NCBI GenBank assembly: GCA_965199245.1
Contig: CBDAQP010000001.1
Coordinates: 496,001-560,000, forward strand
From: Carbonatibacter sp965199245
GTDB lineage: Bacteria; Pseudomonadota; Alphaproteobacteria; Kiloniellales; Kiloniellaceae
Length of the DNA stretch: 64,000 bases
Reading direction: 5' to 3'
Shown here: positions 45,343-54,899 of the stretch, piece after piece
Position numbering within the stretch: position 1 is the first letter of the stretch
How the letters are laid out: each line of letters starts with the position of its first letter
Translations under genes and position numbers: made by a program
The notes under the pieces: model-generated
Databases searched by the model: none
Told to the model about the DNA's origin: nothing
What the model saw: only the letters and a program-made list of their open reading frames with translations

Positions 45343-46479
45343 TTAGGGGTGCTCATCGGCGAGGATACGGGCATAAAGAGCCATCATATCCCGTACGATG
45401 ATTCGTGCAGAAAAATGGGCCTCAACCTGCGCTCGCGAGGCCCGGGCAAAACCTTGACGCAGGGTTTGATCCTGAGCCAAACGCATCATCGCCTCTGCCA
45501 GGGGTTCGACCTCTTTCGCCGGAACAATTAGGGCATTGACCTCATGCTGTGCAATTTCACGACAGCCAGGAGTATCTGTAGAAATCAATGCCCGCCCACA
45601 GGACGCCGCTTCGAGCAGGGCGAGCGGCAAACCTTCGCGGGAAGGCGACGGCAAGACCGCCACATGTACCCGCGCCCAAAATGCCTTAACATCATCCACC
45701 TGCCCCAACCAATGCACACCGTCTTCTGCGGCCCAGTCTGCCATGTCGTCCGGCGACAAACTTGCCGGATTTTCGAGATCAGGCCGCCCCGCTAGCAAAA
45801 GGTCAATTTCGACTCCTTGTGCCCGCACCAAACGATGGGCTGCCCGCAGGATACACACCCCCTTATCAACCAGCATACGCCCCATAAAACCAACACAAAA
45901 CCGCTCGTTCTCAGGATCCGGTAGAAAGCAAAAATGATCGCTATCAACACCCGAACCACGAATGATCGTCGCGCGTTCACCAAGCCGCAAACCTCTCTCC
46001 CGCAAATCATTCAAATCATCGCCATTTTGAAAAAGAAAATAGTGATTGCGCTGTCGTGAAAGCCATTTTAGAGCGGTGCACAAGACAAACCGCACCAACC
46101 GCATCCTCGGCCCAGTCCCCAGAAAAACCGCTCCCAAGCCCGTCACCGCGTGAAGATAACGACACTGCGGATAGAAAAAGGACGACAAACCCACAAGAAA
46201 AATTGGCTTAAGTGCAACATTGTGGACAAGATTGGGACGCAGAGTCCTTAGAATTGTTACGATGTGCAGAATCACCAAAAAAATACTTAAAGGATTTACC
46301 GACTTCCGCCGTGCGGGCAACGCGATAAAATCAAAACCAAGATCGCGCACCTCCTGTGCCCGGCCTGTATCGTTGGCAACAACACAAACGTCATAGCCCG
46401 CATCCCGCGCCCCGCAGGCCATGGGCAAGCGATGGCTGAGAAAATAATAATCCTCCGTGACGAAGAACGCAACCTTCAT
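45343..46479 (-). CDS. Glycosyltransferase family 4 (GT-B fold)
   Basis: 378 residues. N-terminal KVAFFVTEDYYFLSHRLPMA, Rossmann-like donor domain with VGFMGRMLVDKGVCIL, the E-x7-E-like PSPSREGLPLALLEAASCGRALIST region, and PLAEAMMRLAQD. Two internal hydrophobic stretches (ILRTLRPNLVHNV, VGLSSFFYPQ) may anchor it. Such enzymes add sugars to lipid-linked oligosaccharides or O-antigen. ATG 46479 is chosen over TTG 46491. Next to IS debris on one side, infC on the other. Sugar unknown. Confidence 0.85.
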   Translation of the reverse strand: MKVAFFVTEDYYFLSHRLPMACGARDAGYDVCVVANDTGRAQEVRDLGFDFIALPARRKSVNPLSIFLVILHIVTILRTLRPNLVHNVALKPIFLVGLSSFFYPQCRYLHAVTGLGAVFLGTGPRMRLVRFVLCTALKWLSRQRNHYFLFQNGDDLNDLRERGLRLGERATIIRGSGVDSDHFCFLPDPENERFCVGFMGRMLVDKGVCILRAAHRLVRAQGVEIDLLLAGRPDLENPASLSPDDMADWAAEDGVHWLGQVDDVKAFWARVHVAVLPSPSREGLPLALLEAASCGRALISTDTPGCREIAQHEVNALIVPAKEVEPLAEAMMRLAQDQTLRQGFARASRAQVEAHFSARIIVRDMMALYARILADEHP

Positions 46480-46527
46480 GGGGGGAAACAACCTTAACGC
46501 AAGGAGAAGGATTCAAGGATGCATCAG

Positions 46528-47064
46528 CTATCTGGGAGCCAGAACCATGGTCATTTGGCGGCCTTCGACACGTGGATGTGACTCAACCTTTGCCAAAGCC
46601 TCCAGATCAGTCTCAATGCGCTTGAGAACATCCAGACCAATGTCTTGGTGGGCCATTTCGCGTCCCCGGAAACGCATGGTGACCTTGACCTTGTCGCCAG
46701 CCCCGATAAATTTTTGCGCGGCACGCATCTTGACATCATAATCATGGGTATCAATGTTCGGACGAACCTTGAGCTCCTTGATTTCGACCGTTTTCTGACG
46801 CTTGCGGGCCTCTGCCTTTTTCTTTTGAGCTTCATAGCGATAACGACCATAGTCCATGATCTTACACACAGGGGGTTCCGCATTGGGCGATATTTCAACC
46901 AGATCAAGGCCCGCGTCATAGGCCCGATGAAGCGCATCCCGCGTCATGAATATCCCAAGCTGTTCGCCATCGGCATCAATCAAGCGAACCTTGAGAACAG
47001 AAATTTTTTCATTAACCCGCGGTCCGTCCTGTTGCGGGGGTTTGTTCAGTGGTGGGCGAGCGAT
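46528..47064 (-). CDS. infC: Translation initiation factor IF-3, probable ATC start
   Basis: 178 residues, with DGPRVNEKI, GLDLVEISPNAEPPVCKIMDYG, VKVTMRFRGREMAHQ and EGRQMTMVLAPR, all diagnostic. An AGGAG sequence (complement of 47073-47077) sits 8 nt before an in-frame ATC (complement of 47062-47064); the upstream GTG at 47073 overlaps that AGGAG and cannot use it. Starting with ATC gives IARPPLNKPPQQDGPRVN, the form seen in related proteins. Non-standard starts in infC allow IF-3 to repress its own translation. It follows thrS by 121 nt, the standard thrS-infC order. Confidence 0.93.
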   Translation of the reverse strand: MARPPLNKPPQQDGPRVNEKISVLKVRLIDADGEQLGIFMTRDALHRAYDAGLDLVEISPNAEPPVCKIMDYGRYRYEAQKKKAEARKRQKTVEIKELKVRPNIDTHDYDVKMRAAQKFIGAGDKVKVTMRFRGREMAHQDIGLDVLKRIETDLEALAKVESHPRVEGRQMTMVLAPR

Positions 47065-47185
47065 TGTCTGCACTCCTTTTCATCAATTCGTTAAGGGTTT
47101 TCAAGATCAATACAAACCAAGGGGTCAATTTGGGGTATCTTTCCAGCAAGAGCAAGCAGGAAAAGAACAAAGACAGCAAAGACTT

Positions 47186-49114
47186 TTAAACTTGTCGCTT
47201 TTCAGCAGGCGAGCGACTTTCTTCGACCAGCTGCGTACAGAGCTCATCCAAAGGCAACACCACCTGTTCACGCGACCCCAAACGCCGCAAGGCCACCGTT
47301 TTATCATCGGCCTCGCGCCGCCCCACCGCCAGCAGGACAGGAATTTTCTGTACAGAGTGTTCACGCACCTTATAGCCGATTTTTTCATTTCTCATATCAC
47401 AGTGAACGCGCAAGCCTGCGGCCTGGAGCACACCCCGCACATGATCGGCGTAGTCGTTGGCATCAGTGGTGACAGAGGCCACGACAACCTGAACCGGGGC
47501 AAGCCAGAACGGAAATTTTCCCGCATACTGTTCAATCAAAATCGCGAGGAACCGTTCAAAGGATCCCAAAATAGCCCGATGGAGAATCACCGGGCGGTGA
47601 CGTTTGTCGTCTTCGCCCGTATAGACTGCATCCAGACGCTCTGGCAAAACAAAATCAACCTGGAGCGTCCCGCACTGCCAATCACGCCCGATGGCATCGC
47701 GCAAAACAAATTCCAGCTTTGGGCCATAAAACGCCCCCTCTCCAGGATTAAGGCGATAGCTCAGGCCCGCTTCCTCGACCGCTTCTCTTAAGGCCGACTC
47801 TGCCCTATCCCATGTCTCGTCACTGCCCGCACGGGTTGGCGGACGATCTGAAAACTTAACCACAATGTCATCAAAGCCCAGATCACGATAAACGGCCTTG
47901 AGCAAATCACAAAAAATAACCGTTTCGCTGTTGATCTGGTCTTCTGTACAGAAGATATGGGCATCGTCCTGAACAAAATTCCGCACCCGCATCAAACCAT
48001 GCAACGCCCCGGAAGGTTCGTTGCGGTGACAGTTGCCAAATTCCGCCATCCGCAGGGGCAAATCACGATAAGAGGTCTGCCCTTGGCGAAAAATCTGCAC
48101 ATGCCCCGGGCAGTTCATCGGCTTGACCGCCAGAACGCGGTCATTTTCAGACTCCGCGCTGAACATAGCGTCGCGAAACTTCTCCCAGTGACCTGATTTT
48201 TCCCACAGTGTCCGATCAATGAGTTGCGGTGTGCGAACTTCTTGATAACCGGCGTCTTTAAGGACAGTACGCATGTAGTCTTCCAGGATCCGATAAACAG
48301 CCCAGCCCCTGGGGTGCCAAAACACGGAACCTGCGGCCTCTTCTTGCAGGTGGAACAGATTCAGTTCGCGCCCCAAACGGCGATGATCGCGCTTTTCTGC
48401 CTCCTCAACCATCGACAAATAGGCCTTGAGTTCCTTTTCACTCGGCCAGCAGGTGCCATAGATTCTTTGCAGTTGGTCATTGTTCGCATCCCCGCGCCAA
48501 TAGGCCCCTGAGACCTTTAACAGTTTAAACGCCTTGCCAATATGGCCGGTGGACGGTGCATGCGGGCCACGACAGAGATCGAACCAATCCCCCTGGCTGT
48601 AGAGGGAGAGTTCTTCATCACCGGGGATATTATCGATATGTTCGACCTTGTATTTTTCACCCTTCACGGCAAAGAGTGCCTTTGCTTCCTCCCGCCCCCA
48701 GACTTGACGCTGAAACGGTTCATTGCGCGCAATGATGGCGTGCATTTCTGATTCGATTCTCGCCAAATCATCGGACGAAAAAGGCAGATCACGGGCGAAG
48801 TCATAATAAAAACCCGTTTCGGTTGCCGGGCCAAAAGTGACCTGTGTTCCAGGGAAAAGCCTCTGCACAGCCTCTGCCATCACGTGGGCGCAATCGTGGC
48901 GTAACAAGGCCGCCGCGTCCTTGTGCTTGCGCGTGACAATTTCAACAGTCGCATCTGTCGTTATCGGTTCTGAGGTATCTTTGAGCACACCATCAACAAC
49001 AACCGCCAGGGCATCGCGAGACAACCGCGCCCCAATCGAACGGGCCAAATCATCCCCCGTCACCGGGCCATTAAATTCACGGGTGCTGCCATCGGGCAGA
49101 GTCAGTGCAACCAT
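47186..49114 (-). CDS. thrS: Threonyl-tRNA synthetase
   Basis: 642 residues. TGS domain at the start, editing domain with RHDCAHVMAEAVQRLF, class II motif 2 (NCHRNEPSGALHGLMRVRNF) and motif 3 (HRAILGSFERFLAILIEQYAG), zinc-site residues in KPMNCPGHVQIF, and a C-terminal anticodon-binding domain (APVQVVVASV... RNEKIGYKVREHSVQKIPVL). Charges tRNA-Thr and edits Ser. Full length, with no leader structure recognised in the 115 nt upstream. Confidence 0.97.
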   Translation of the reverse strand: MVALTLPDGSTREFNGPVTGDDLARSIGARLSRDALAVVVDGVLKDTSEPITTDATVEIVTRKHKDAAALLRHDCAHVMAEAVQRLFPGTQVTFGPATETGFYYDFARDLPFSSDDLARIESEMHAIIARNEPFQRQVWGREEAKALFAVKGEKYKVEHIDNIPGDEELSLYSQGDWFDLCRGPHAPSTGHIGKAFKLLKVSGAYWRGDANNDQLQRIYGTCWPSEKELKAYLSMVEEAEKRDHRRLGRELNLFHLQEEAAGSVFWHPRGWAVYRILEDYMRTVLKDAGYQEVRTPQLIDRTLWEKSGHWEKFRDAMFSAESENDRVLAVKPMNCPGHVQIFRQGQTSYRDLPLRMAEFGNCHRNEPSGALHGLMRVRNFVQDDAHIFCTEDQINSETVIFCDLLKAVYRDLGFDDIVVKFSDRPPTRAGSDETWDRAESALREAVEEAGLSYRLNPGEGAFYGPKLEFVLRDAIGRDWQCGTLQVDFVLPERLDAVYTGEDDKRHRPVILHRAILGSFERFLAILIEQYAGKFPFWLAPVQVVVASVTTDANDYADHVRGVLQAAGLRVHCDMRNEKIGYKVREHSVQKIPVLLAVGRREADDKTVALRRLGSREQVVLPLDELCTQLVEESRSPAEKRQV

Positions 49115-49229
49115 GATTTTTTATTCTCTTTCAACAGATCGATTCAACGAAAATGGGGAACAAATATCTAAATGAGGCCGTTTAGTCTAAAAACTTTGTC
49201 CAAACTGTCAAGATTGAGCCTGACAGGGT

Positions 49230-50525
49230 TCAGGACTGTTCCGCCCCATCACCCGACCAAAAGGTCGCTCGCCCAAATTCGGCGGCAAGATCGCGATAAA
49301 TGTCAAGTGTTTTGCGATTCATCTGCGCACGCGAAAAACAATCAAGCACACGCTGCCGTCCCGTCAGGGCAAGGGAACGGCGTTGATCCTGGCTCAGGGA
49401 CAGGGCTCGATCGAGGGCAGAGGCAAAACCTGCCACATCATTATTTTCAAACAAAAATCCTGTCACATCAGGCAAAATCTGTTCGCGCGCGCCCCCGTGG
49501 TCAGAGGCCACAACCGGACGCCCCATGGCCTGCGCCTCACTCACCACCCGTCCGAATCCTTCAGGGTCTGTTGAGGGGGACACAGCGATATCAGACAGCA
49601 TATAAGCCGCTGGCATGTCATCACAGGTTTCTGTCATAAAGACCTTTTGACCAAGGCCATAATCCTGAATGGTTCGAAACAGCTCATCACGATAGGCTGA
49701 GCGTCCCTGGTCCGACCCCACAAAAACACAGCAATAATCGCGAGTTTTCAGGTTCTTGAGCGCGTCGAGCATCAGACGCTGCCCCTTCCAGCGCGTCAAA
49801 CGCCCGGGTAACATGAGCAAGGGAACCCCATCGGGCAGACGCCATTTCTTCGCCAGCTGAATCACACGTTCCTGTGAAACAGTGTCAGGGTTAAAAGCAT
49901 CAAGATCAATACCGCGGTGCACAACCCGCACCCGCGCCGACTCCACGTCATAATTGCGGTCAATATAATCACGGATAAAATGAGAAATCGCAATCACCCG
50001 ATCCCCCCTGACCATCACGGAATTGTAAAGGCCCTTGACCGCATTCTGAATGTTATAGGGCGCGTGTACCGTTGTCACAAAGGGAACCTGACAAGCCCGC
50101 GCCGCGCGAAAGGCTGACCAGGCCGGTGCCCGCGAACGGGCGTGAACAACATCAACATTTTCAGACCGGATAACCTCTACCAGACGTGAGATATTACACA
50201 AAATCGTGACGGGATTGCGGAATTTGAACGGCAATTCAATATGTTCGGCCCCCATCAAAGACAATCGCCGGGCCAGGACACCGCCGGAACTGACCACAAG
50301 CGCACGCCCCCCCGCAGACAGAACAGCGCGGGCAACATCCACTGTCCCGCGCTCAACACCGCCCGTTTCCATCGCCGGAACAACCTGAAGCACACAGAGC
50401 GGTCGCCCCGAATCAGCTCTCAAAGTCGGCAAGCCCTCAAGATCTTCGCCCGCAACAGCACGCAAAGAGCGAATATCAGACTCCGGTTGTTTTTCTGGTT
50501 GCTTGTCTGGTAGAGTTTTTTTCAC
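49230..50525 (-). CDS. Glycosyltransferase family 4
   Basis: About 431 residues. Acceptor-side motif LQVVPAMETGGVERGTVDVA, VVHARSRAPAWSAFRAARAC, donor domain LMLPGRLTRWKGQRLMLDAL and the E-x7-E motif PEGFGRVVSEAQAMGRPVVASDHGG. This is the pattern of GT4 enzymes in lipopolysaccharide core or O-antigen assembly. The frame is open to 50672, but upstream residues are unlike protein and overlap the hydrolase promoter; GTG 50525 is the likely start. Sugar unknown. Confidence 0.85.
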   Translation of the reverse strand: MKKTLPDKQPEKQPESDIRSLRAVAGEDLEGLPTLRADSGRPLCVLQVVPAMETGGVERGTVDVARAVLSAGGRALVVSSGGVLARRLSLMGAEHIELPFKFRNPVTILCNISRLVEVIRSENVDVVHARSRAPAWSAFRAARACQVPFVTTVHAPYNIQNAVKGLYNSVMVRGDRVIAISHFIRDYIDRNYDVESARVRVVHRGIDLDAFNPDTVSQERVIQLAKKWRLPDGVPLLMLPGRLTRWKGQRLMLDALKNLKTRDYCCVFVGSDQGRSAYRDELFRTIQDYGLGQKVFMTETCDDMPAAYMLSDIAVSPSTDPEGFGRVVSEAQAMGRPVVASDHGGAREQILPDVTGFLFENNDVAGFASALDRALSLSQDQRRSLALTGRQRVLDCFSRAQMNRKTLDIYRDLAAEFGRATFWSGDGAEQS

Positions 50526-50597
50526 AAGAGATACTCGATATTTTTGATCAAAAACAAACCGACCTCCTACACCATTTCTACTGCAAAAGCGACCGCC

Positions 50598-51362
50598 ATG
50601 AACCAGACCACACCACCGCCTGCATTTTTTATCACAGAACAGGGACGAAAGCTCGCTTATATCAAAACGCAATCCCCCAGAAACGAAACGAAAAAATCTG
50701 TTGTCTTCCTTGGCGGCCTAATGTCCGATATGGACAGCACGAAGGCAACATTCCTTGAACAGCTCTCCATAGACGCCGGTTTTGATTATATCCGTTTCGA
50801 CTATTCAGGACATGGGCGGTCTGATGGCAATTTTATCGCGGGAACAATCAGCCACTGGACAGAAGACGCCCTTGCCATCATCGACCAACACACCCGGGGG
50901 CCTGTTGTTTTGGTCGGGTCATCAATGGGTGGATGGATCATGCTCAACATCGCCTGCCGTCGCCCGACACGGATTCAAGGATTGGTCGGGGTCGCCCCTG
51001 CCCCTGATTTTACCCGGGATTTGATGTGGGATACATTCGATCCACAAATCAGGGATACCCTCCGTACCGACGGGCTTTATCTTCAACCCTCTGATTACGG
51101 TGCCCCCTACCCCATTACCCTCGCCCTGATTGAGGATGGAAAAAATCATTTGCTGTTGGACAACCCCATTCCCATTCATTGCCCCGTTCATATTTTACAA
51201 GGCATGGCAGACAAGGTCGTCCCATGGACTCACGCCCCCCGAATCGTCACCGCCCTCGACAGTACAGCAGTCACACTCACCCTGACAAAAGACGGCGACC
51301 ACAGCCTGTCCCGGGACAACGACCTTGAAAACCTGAAAAAAGCCTTACTGGCGTTGCTGTGA
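50598..51362 (+). CDS. Alpha/beta hydrolase
   Basis: 254 residues. FLGGLMSDMDSTKATFLEQL, then DYSGHGRSDGNF, nucleophile elbow LVGSSMGGWIML (GSSMGG, Ser about 108), and a C-terminal GDHSLSRDNDLE with the catalytic His. The acid is probably in QGMADKVVPW. The pattern matches the palmitoyl-thioesterase or esterase-like group common in alphaproteobacteria. Start ATG 50598. The gene is divergent from the glycosyltransferase. Substrate unknown. Confidence 0.85.
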   Translation: MNQTTPPPAFFITEQGRKLAYIKTQSPRNETKKSVVFLGGLMSDMDSTKATFLEQLSIDAGFDYIRFDYSGHGRSDGNFIAGTISHWTEDALAIIDQHTRGPVVLVGSSMGGWIMLNIACRRPTRIQGLVGVAPAPDFTRDLMWDTFDPQIRDTLRTDGLYLQPSDYGAPYPITLALIEDGKNHLLLDNPIPIHCPVHILQGMADKVVPWTHAPRIVTALDSTAVTLTLTKDGDHSLSRDNDLENLKKALLALL

Positions 51363-51411
51363 CTCTCTTGCAACCAGATATTTGACGCACCAGACGACCA
51401 GGATGGCTTTT

Positions 51412-52284
51412 TTACAAGAGAGCTTGAAGTCCGGCCTGATAGTCCGGATACTCCAAAACAACCCCCAATTCATCCCGCAGACGCCGATTGTTGACGCGCT
51501 TGCTATCCTGCCAAAAACTGCGCGCCATCGGGGACAGTGTGGCGTCTGCAAAGCTCACCAGGGGGGGAATGGGAACGCCCAGTAACTGACAGGCATAGGC
51601 GGTGACGACCGATGGCTCTTCGGGGGCATCGTCACAGACATTATAGATACCCCCCGCCCGGGGTTGCGCCAAAGAGGCCGCCAGGACCCTAGCAATGTCC
51701 GCAACGTGAATGCGGCTAAAAACCTGCCCCGGGCGGTCAATGCGCTGAACCACCTGACCCGCGCGAAGGCGGGAGAGAATATTGCGCCCGGGGCCATAGA
51801 TTCCAGCAAGGCGAAAGAGATGAACAGGAACACCATGTTCACGCCAGAGCCGGAGCCACTGGGCTTCGGCCTCGGCCCGCGCCCGACTGCGCGGCAGGGA
51901 CGGACGCAAAGCGTCATCTTCGGTGACTGTTCCTCCATCCCGGGTGCCATAAACACCCGTGGTGGAAAGATAGCCCAGCCACTGGAGTTTTCTCATCTGC
52001 ACCAGGTCATCGCGATGTCGGGCCAAAACAAGATCACCCCCTGGCCCCGGCGGGATGGACACAAGAACATGTGTGACCTCTTTCAAAATCTTACGCGGGT
52101 TATCCAGGGCCGTCGCAGAATCAAAAAAATAGACCAAATCACCCTGCGCCCGTAACTCTTCAACCTTGTCAGTCTCGCGAACAGGGGGGCGCACCGTCCC
52201 CGCAACAGACCACCCAGCCTGTCGGAGTCGCTGTGCCAAAAACTGGGCCGAATAACCATATCCAAAACAAAAAAGTCGCCCCAT
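51412..52284 (-). CDS. NAD(P)-dependent epimerase/dehydratase-like protein (YeeZ type)
   Basis: 290 residues of an extended short-chain dehydrogenase. The nucleotide motif is degenerate, FCFGYGYSAQFLAQRL, in place of GGTGFIG. STTGVYGTRDGGTVTEDDALRP carries the Y-x-x-x-x position, and LAGIYGPGRNILSRLRAG and RIHVADIARVLAASLA follow. Such YeeZ-like proteins are widespread and uncharacterised. The catalytic Tyr-x-x-x-Lys motif is not clear, so it may not be an active oxidoreductase. Confidence 0.72.
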   Translation of the reverse strand: MGRLFCFGYGYSAQFLAQRLRQAGWSVAGTVRPPVRETDKVEELRAQGDLVYFFDSATALDNPRKILKEVTHVLVSIPPGPGGDLVLARHRDDLVQMRKLQWLGYLSTTGVYGTRDGGTVTEDDALRPSLPRSRARAEAEAQWLRLWREHGVPVHLFRLAGIYGPGRNILSRLRAGQVVQRIDRPGQVFSRIHVADIARVLAASLAQPRAGGIYNVCDDAPEEPSVVTAYACQLLGVPIPPLVSFADATLSPMARSFWQDSKRVNNRRLRDELGVVLEYPDYQAGLQALL

Positions 52285-52300
52285 CTCTTTGCTCCTTTGA

Positions 52301-52352
52301 ATTCAGTTTTGCCCGTGCAACAGGATTCATTCAGTTTTGCCCGTGCAACAGG
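52301..52352. repeat. Tandem 28-bp direct repeat
   Basis: A 24-nt sequence beginning ATTCAGTTTTGCCCG occurs at 52301-52324 and again, unchanged, at 52329-52352, separated by ATTC, so the period is 28. It touches the stop of the glutathione transferase gene. It is a simple local duplication; no secondary structure is clear. Confidence 0.8.
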
Positions 52353-53027
52353 CTAGAAATCAAGGTTGCTATAGTCTGGCGACGGGGGAAGTCCGGGGAT
52401 TGCATCCGCCAAAATTGTGCGCATAGAAGGACGGGATTTAAAGCGGGCGTACCAGTCTTTTGCGCCGGGATGACCTGCCCAGGGAACATCACCCAGATAA
52501 TCAAGGCACGACAGATGCGCAACCGCACTCATATCCGCCAGTGACAAGTCATCCCCTGCAAGCCATGTGCGACGATCACAGAGTTCACCGATGTAATCCA
52601 GATGCTCATGAATCTTGTCATAGCCCGTGCGAATCAACCCTGAATCAGGTTCACCCAATCCTTGAAAACGCTTCATTATCTTTTCATCGACAAGATGATT
52701 CGTGACCTCGCGCCGGAATTTCCCCTCAAACCACGCCACAAGACGCCGCACCTCGGCCCGAACCTGCGCACCTGTCCCCAAAAAATCCCCCAGAGTCGGG
52801 AAGGTTTCCTCCAAATACTCCGCAATCACAAGGGACGAACCACAGATGACCGCCCCCCCTTCATCAACCCAAACAGGAACATCCCCCGACGGATTAAGTG
52901 TCAGAAATTTCGGACGACCCTCCCAAACCTTTTCAAGAGACAGTTCAAAATCAATGCCCTTTTCCTGTAACAACAGACGGACAAAACGACACCCGGGGTC
53001 AAGGGGAAAGTGATAAAGAATTTTCAT
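52353..53027 (-). CDS. Glutathione S-transferase family protein
   Basis: 224 residues. N-terminal thioredoxin-like domain (MKILYHFPLDPGCRFVRLLL; LTLNPSGDVPVWVDEGGAVICGSSLVIAEYLEE) with the conserved cis-Pro and ESxxI-like glutathione site (GSSLVIAEYL). The C-terminal helical domain has LAGDDLSLADMSAVAHLSCLDYLG. A typical proteobacterial GST. ATG 53027 is preferred to the upstream frame. The next gene ends 18 nt upstream of its start. Confidence 0.88.
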   Translation of the reverse strand: MKILYHFPLDPGCRFVRLLLQEKGIDFELSLEKVWEGRPKFLTLNPSGDVPVWVDEGGAVICGSSLVIAEYLEETFPTLGDFLGTGAQVRAEVRRLVAWFEGKFRREVTNHLVDEKIMKRFQGLGEPDSGLIRTGYDKIHEHLDYIGELCDRRTWLAGDDLSLADMSAVAHLSCLDYLGDVPWAGHPGAKDWYARFKSRPSMRTILADAIPGLPPSPDYSNLDF

Positions 53028-53044
53028 GCGCCCGATTATAACGC

Positions 53045-54070
53045 TCAAAGGGACGGGGGCAAAGACCCCAGATGCGAATTTTGCCCCCGGCCGATATAAT
53101 GAGGAACAACCGCCACCATCGGGGTGGGTGCAAGGCCCAAGTCTTCCAAACCCGGCACATCCGCAGAAACAATATTATCCTGTTGCAACAAAATCACCTG
53201 ATCGCGCGTCAAAGGCGGGGTGGGGAAAAATTCCATAAAAAACGCCTGTACGCGGGCCAGAGGAAAAGGAAGGCTCACAAGGGGTCTTTTTTTATTCATC
53301 ACACGCAGGAGATAGCGCAAACATTGCGCAAACGACCAGACATCTGGCCCCCCGAGTTCATATGTTTGTCCCGCAACTCTGCGCGGATCATTGACGCAAC
53401 GGCGCAAAAATTCAGCAACATCACCGACAAAAACGGGCTGGAACAGGGTTTTTCCTCTCCCCACCATTGGCAAAACAGGGGAAAAGGCCGCCATGCGGGC
53501 AAAACGATTGAAAAAATCATCCTCGCGCCCAAAAACGACGCTGGGCCGAACAATCGGCGCGGCGGGATAGACGGCGCGCACGGCCTGTTCTCCACGTCCT
53601 TTACTGCGGGCATAGTGTGCCGGCGACCCGTGGTCGGCCCCAATCGCCGAAACCTGAACAAAATGTTCAACCCCTGCCTCCTGCGCGGCCCGGGCCAAGA
53701 CAGCGGGGCCATCGGCCTGAAGCGTTTGGAATTTTTGTCGTCCGTGCTCGAACAGTATCCCGACCAGATTCACCACAGCATCCGTTTCAACCAGAACTGA
53801 TTTGATCGTTTCTGGTCGGGCCAAATCACAAAAGACCGGGGAAATTTGCCCAATGTCACCGGCTGTTTTCAGAAAATCGGCTTGCGCGGGGTGACGCACG
53901 GCAACACGGACATGCCAGCCATCACGTGCCAGCAGAGGCACCAGATAACGCCCGACAAACCCCGACCCGCCAAACAGGGTCACAGACCGCCCCGCCCCAA
54001 CCTGACGACCCGTTGCCGGATTGACAACGGGGTGACGGGCGACCACTGCCGACGACTCTAGATTTGTCAT
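53045..54070 (-). CDS. NAD(P)H-binding protein, NDUFA9-like
   Basis: 341 residues. Rossmann motif VTLFGGSGFVGRYLVPLLARDG, DAVVNLVGILFEHGRQKFQTLQ, HFVQVSAIGADHGSPAHYARSKGRGE and FGREDDFFNRFA match the alphaproteobacterial homologues of mitochondrial complex I subunit NDUFA9. The Y-A-R-S-K segment keeps Tyr-x-x-x-Lys. A GGGAGAG ribosome-binding site lies 5 nt before ATG 54070. In alphaproteobacteria it may accompany respiratory complex I or quinone synthesis; unproven. Confidence 0.87.
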   Translation of the reverse strand: MTNLESSAVVARHPVVNPATGRQVGAGRSVTLFGGSGFVGRYLVPLLARDGWHVRVAVRHPAQADFLKTAGDIGQISPVFCDLARPETIKSVLVETDAVVNLVGILFEHGRQKFQTLQADGPAVLARAAQEAGVEHFVQVSAIGADHGSPAHYARSKGRGEQAVRAVYPAAPIVRPSVVFGREDDFFNRFARMAAFSPVLPMVGRGKTLFQPVFVGDVAEFLRRCVNDPRRVAGQTYELGGPDVWSFAQCLRYLLRVMNKKRPLVSLPFPLARVQAFFMEFFPTPPLTRDQVILLQQDNIVSADVPGLEDLGLAPTPMVAVVPHYIGRGQNSHLGSLPPSL

Positions 54071-54240
54071 AACGCTCTCCCTTTTCAAAAAAACATTGAC
54101 AAGCGCATCCGCGCGGCAAAGTCCGCTTTCCCGTCTGGTCAGCCCCGCGCCAATCTGTTAAAGGGCAGAACAACCTGTTATACGATGGCAGTCCTCGACC
54201 AGATCAAACACCTGAAATAGAAAACACCGGAACCAACGCG

Positions 54241-54864
54241 ATGACATCACCCGAAATTCATCTCCACGACACCGATATACCAGAAGGTTTGGATTTTGGG
54301 CAATCCGTCGCCATTGACTCGGAAACAATGGGTCTCAATCTGTCGCGAGACAGGCTTTGCCTGCTCCAGCTTTCAGCGGGGGATGGGGTCTGTCACCTTG
54401 TCCAATTCAGGGACGGAAACTTTGATGCCCCCCGCCTGCGTGCGCTGATGGCCAACCCCGACGTCACCAAAATTTTTCACTTCGCCCGCTTTGACCTTGC
54501 CGCGATTGAACGCTACCTGGGTGTCACCTGCGCCCCGGTTTACTGTACCAAAATCGCGTCACGCATGGTGCGCACCTATACAGACCGCCACGGTCTCAAA
54601 GAACTCTGCCGGGAATTGTTGGGGGTTGATCTGTCCAAACAACAGCAATCATCGGACTGGGGCACCACAGAACTCAAACCGGAACAGCTGCAGTATGCGG
54701 CGGCCGATGTTCTGTATCTGCATCAGTTACGCGATCTTTTGGATGCGCGTCTGTTGCGCGAAAACAGGATGGTCGCGGCCCGCGCCTGTTTTGACTTCCT
54801 GCCCATGCGCGCACATCTTGACTTAATGGGTTGGGCGGATATTGATATTTTTGCCCACAGTTAA
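54241..54864 (+). CDS. Ribonuclease D-like 3'-5' exonuclease
   Basis: 207 residues covering only the DEDD exonuclease domain: Exo I IDSETMGLNL, Exo II FHFARFDLAAIERYL, Exo III QYAAADVLYLHQLRDLL. No HRDC domains are present, so it is the short RNase D form common in alphaproteobacteria (similar to Rrp6-less exonucleases). Probably trims tRNA or small RNA. Start ATG at 54241. Confidence 0.88.
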   Translation: MTSPEIHLHDTDIPEGLDFGQSVAIDSETMGLNLSRDRLCLLQLSAGDGVCHLVQFRDGNFDAPRLRALMANPDVTKIFHFARFDLAAIERYLGVTCAPVYCTKIASRMVRTYTDRHGLKELCRELLGVDLSKQQQSSDWGTTELKPEQLQYAAADVLYLHQLRDLLDARLLRENRMVAARACFDFLPMRAHLDLMGWADIDIFAHS

Positions 54865-54899
54865 TCAAATCTCCCACCCGATAACGCCCCGATAACAGA

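Noticed and set aside
52301..52352. CRISPR-like repeat
   Set aside because: Two copies with a 4-nt spacer; a tandem duplication, with no array.
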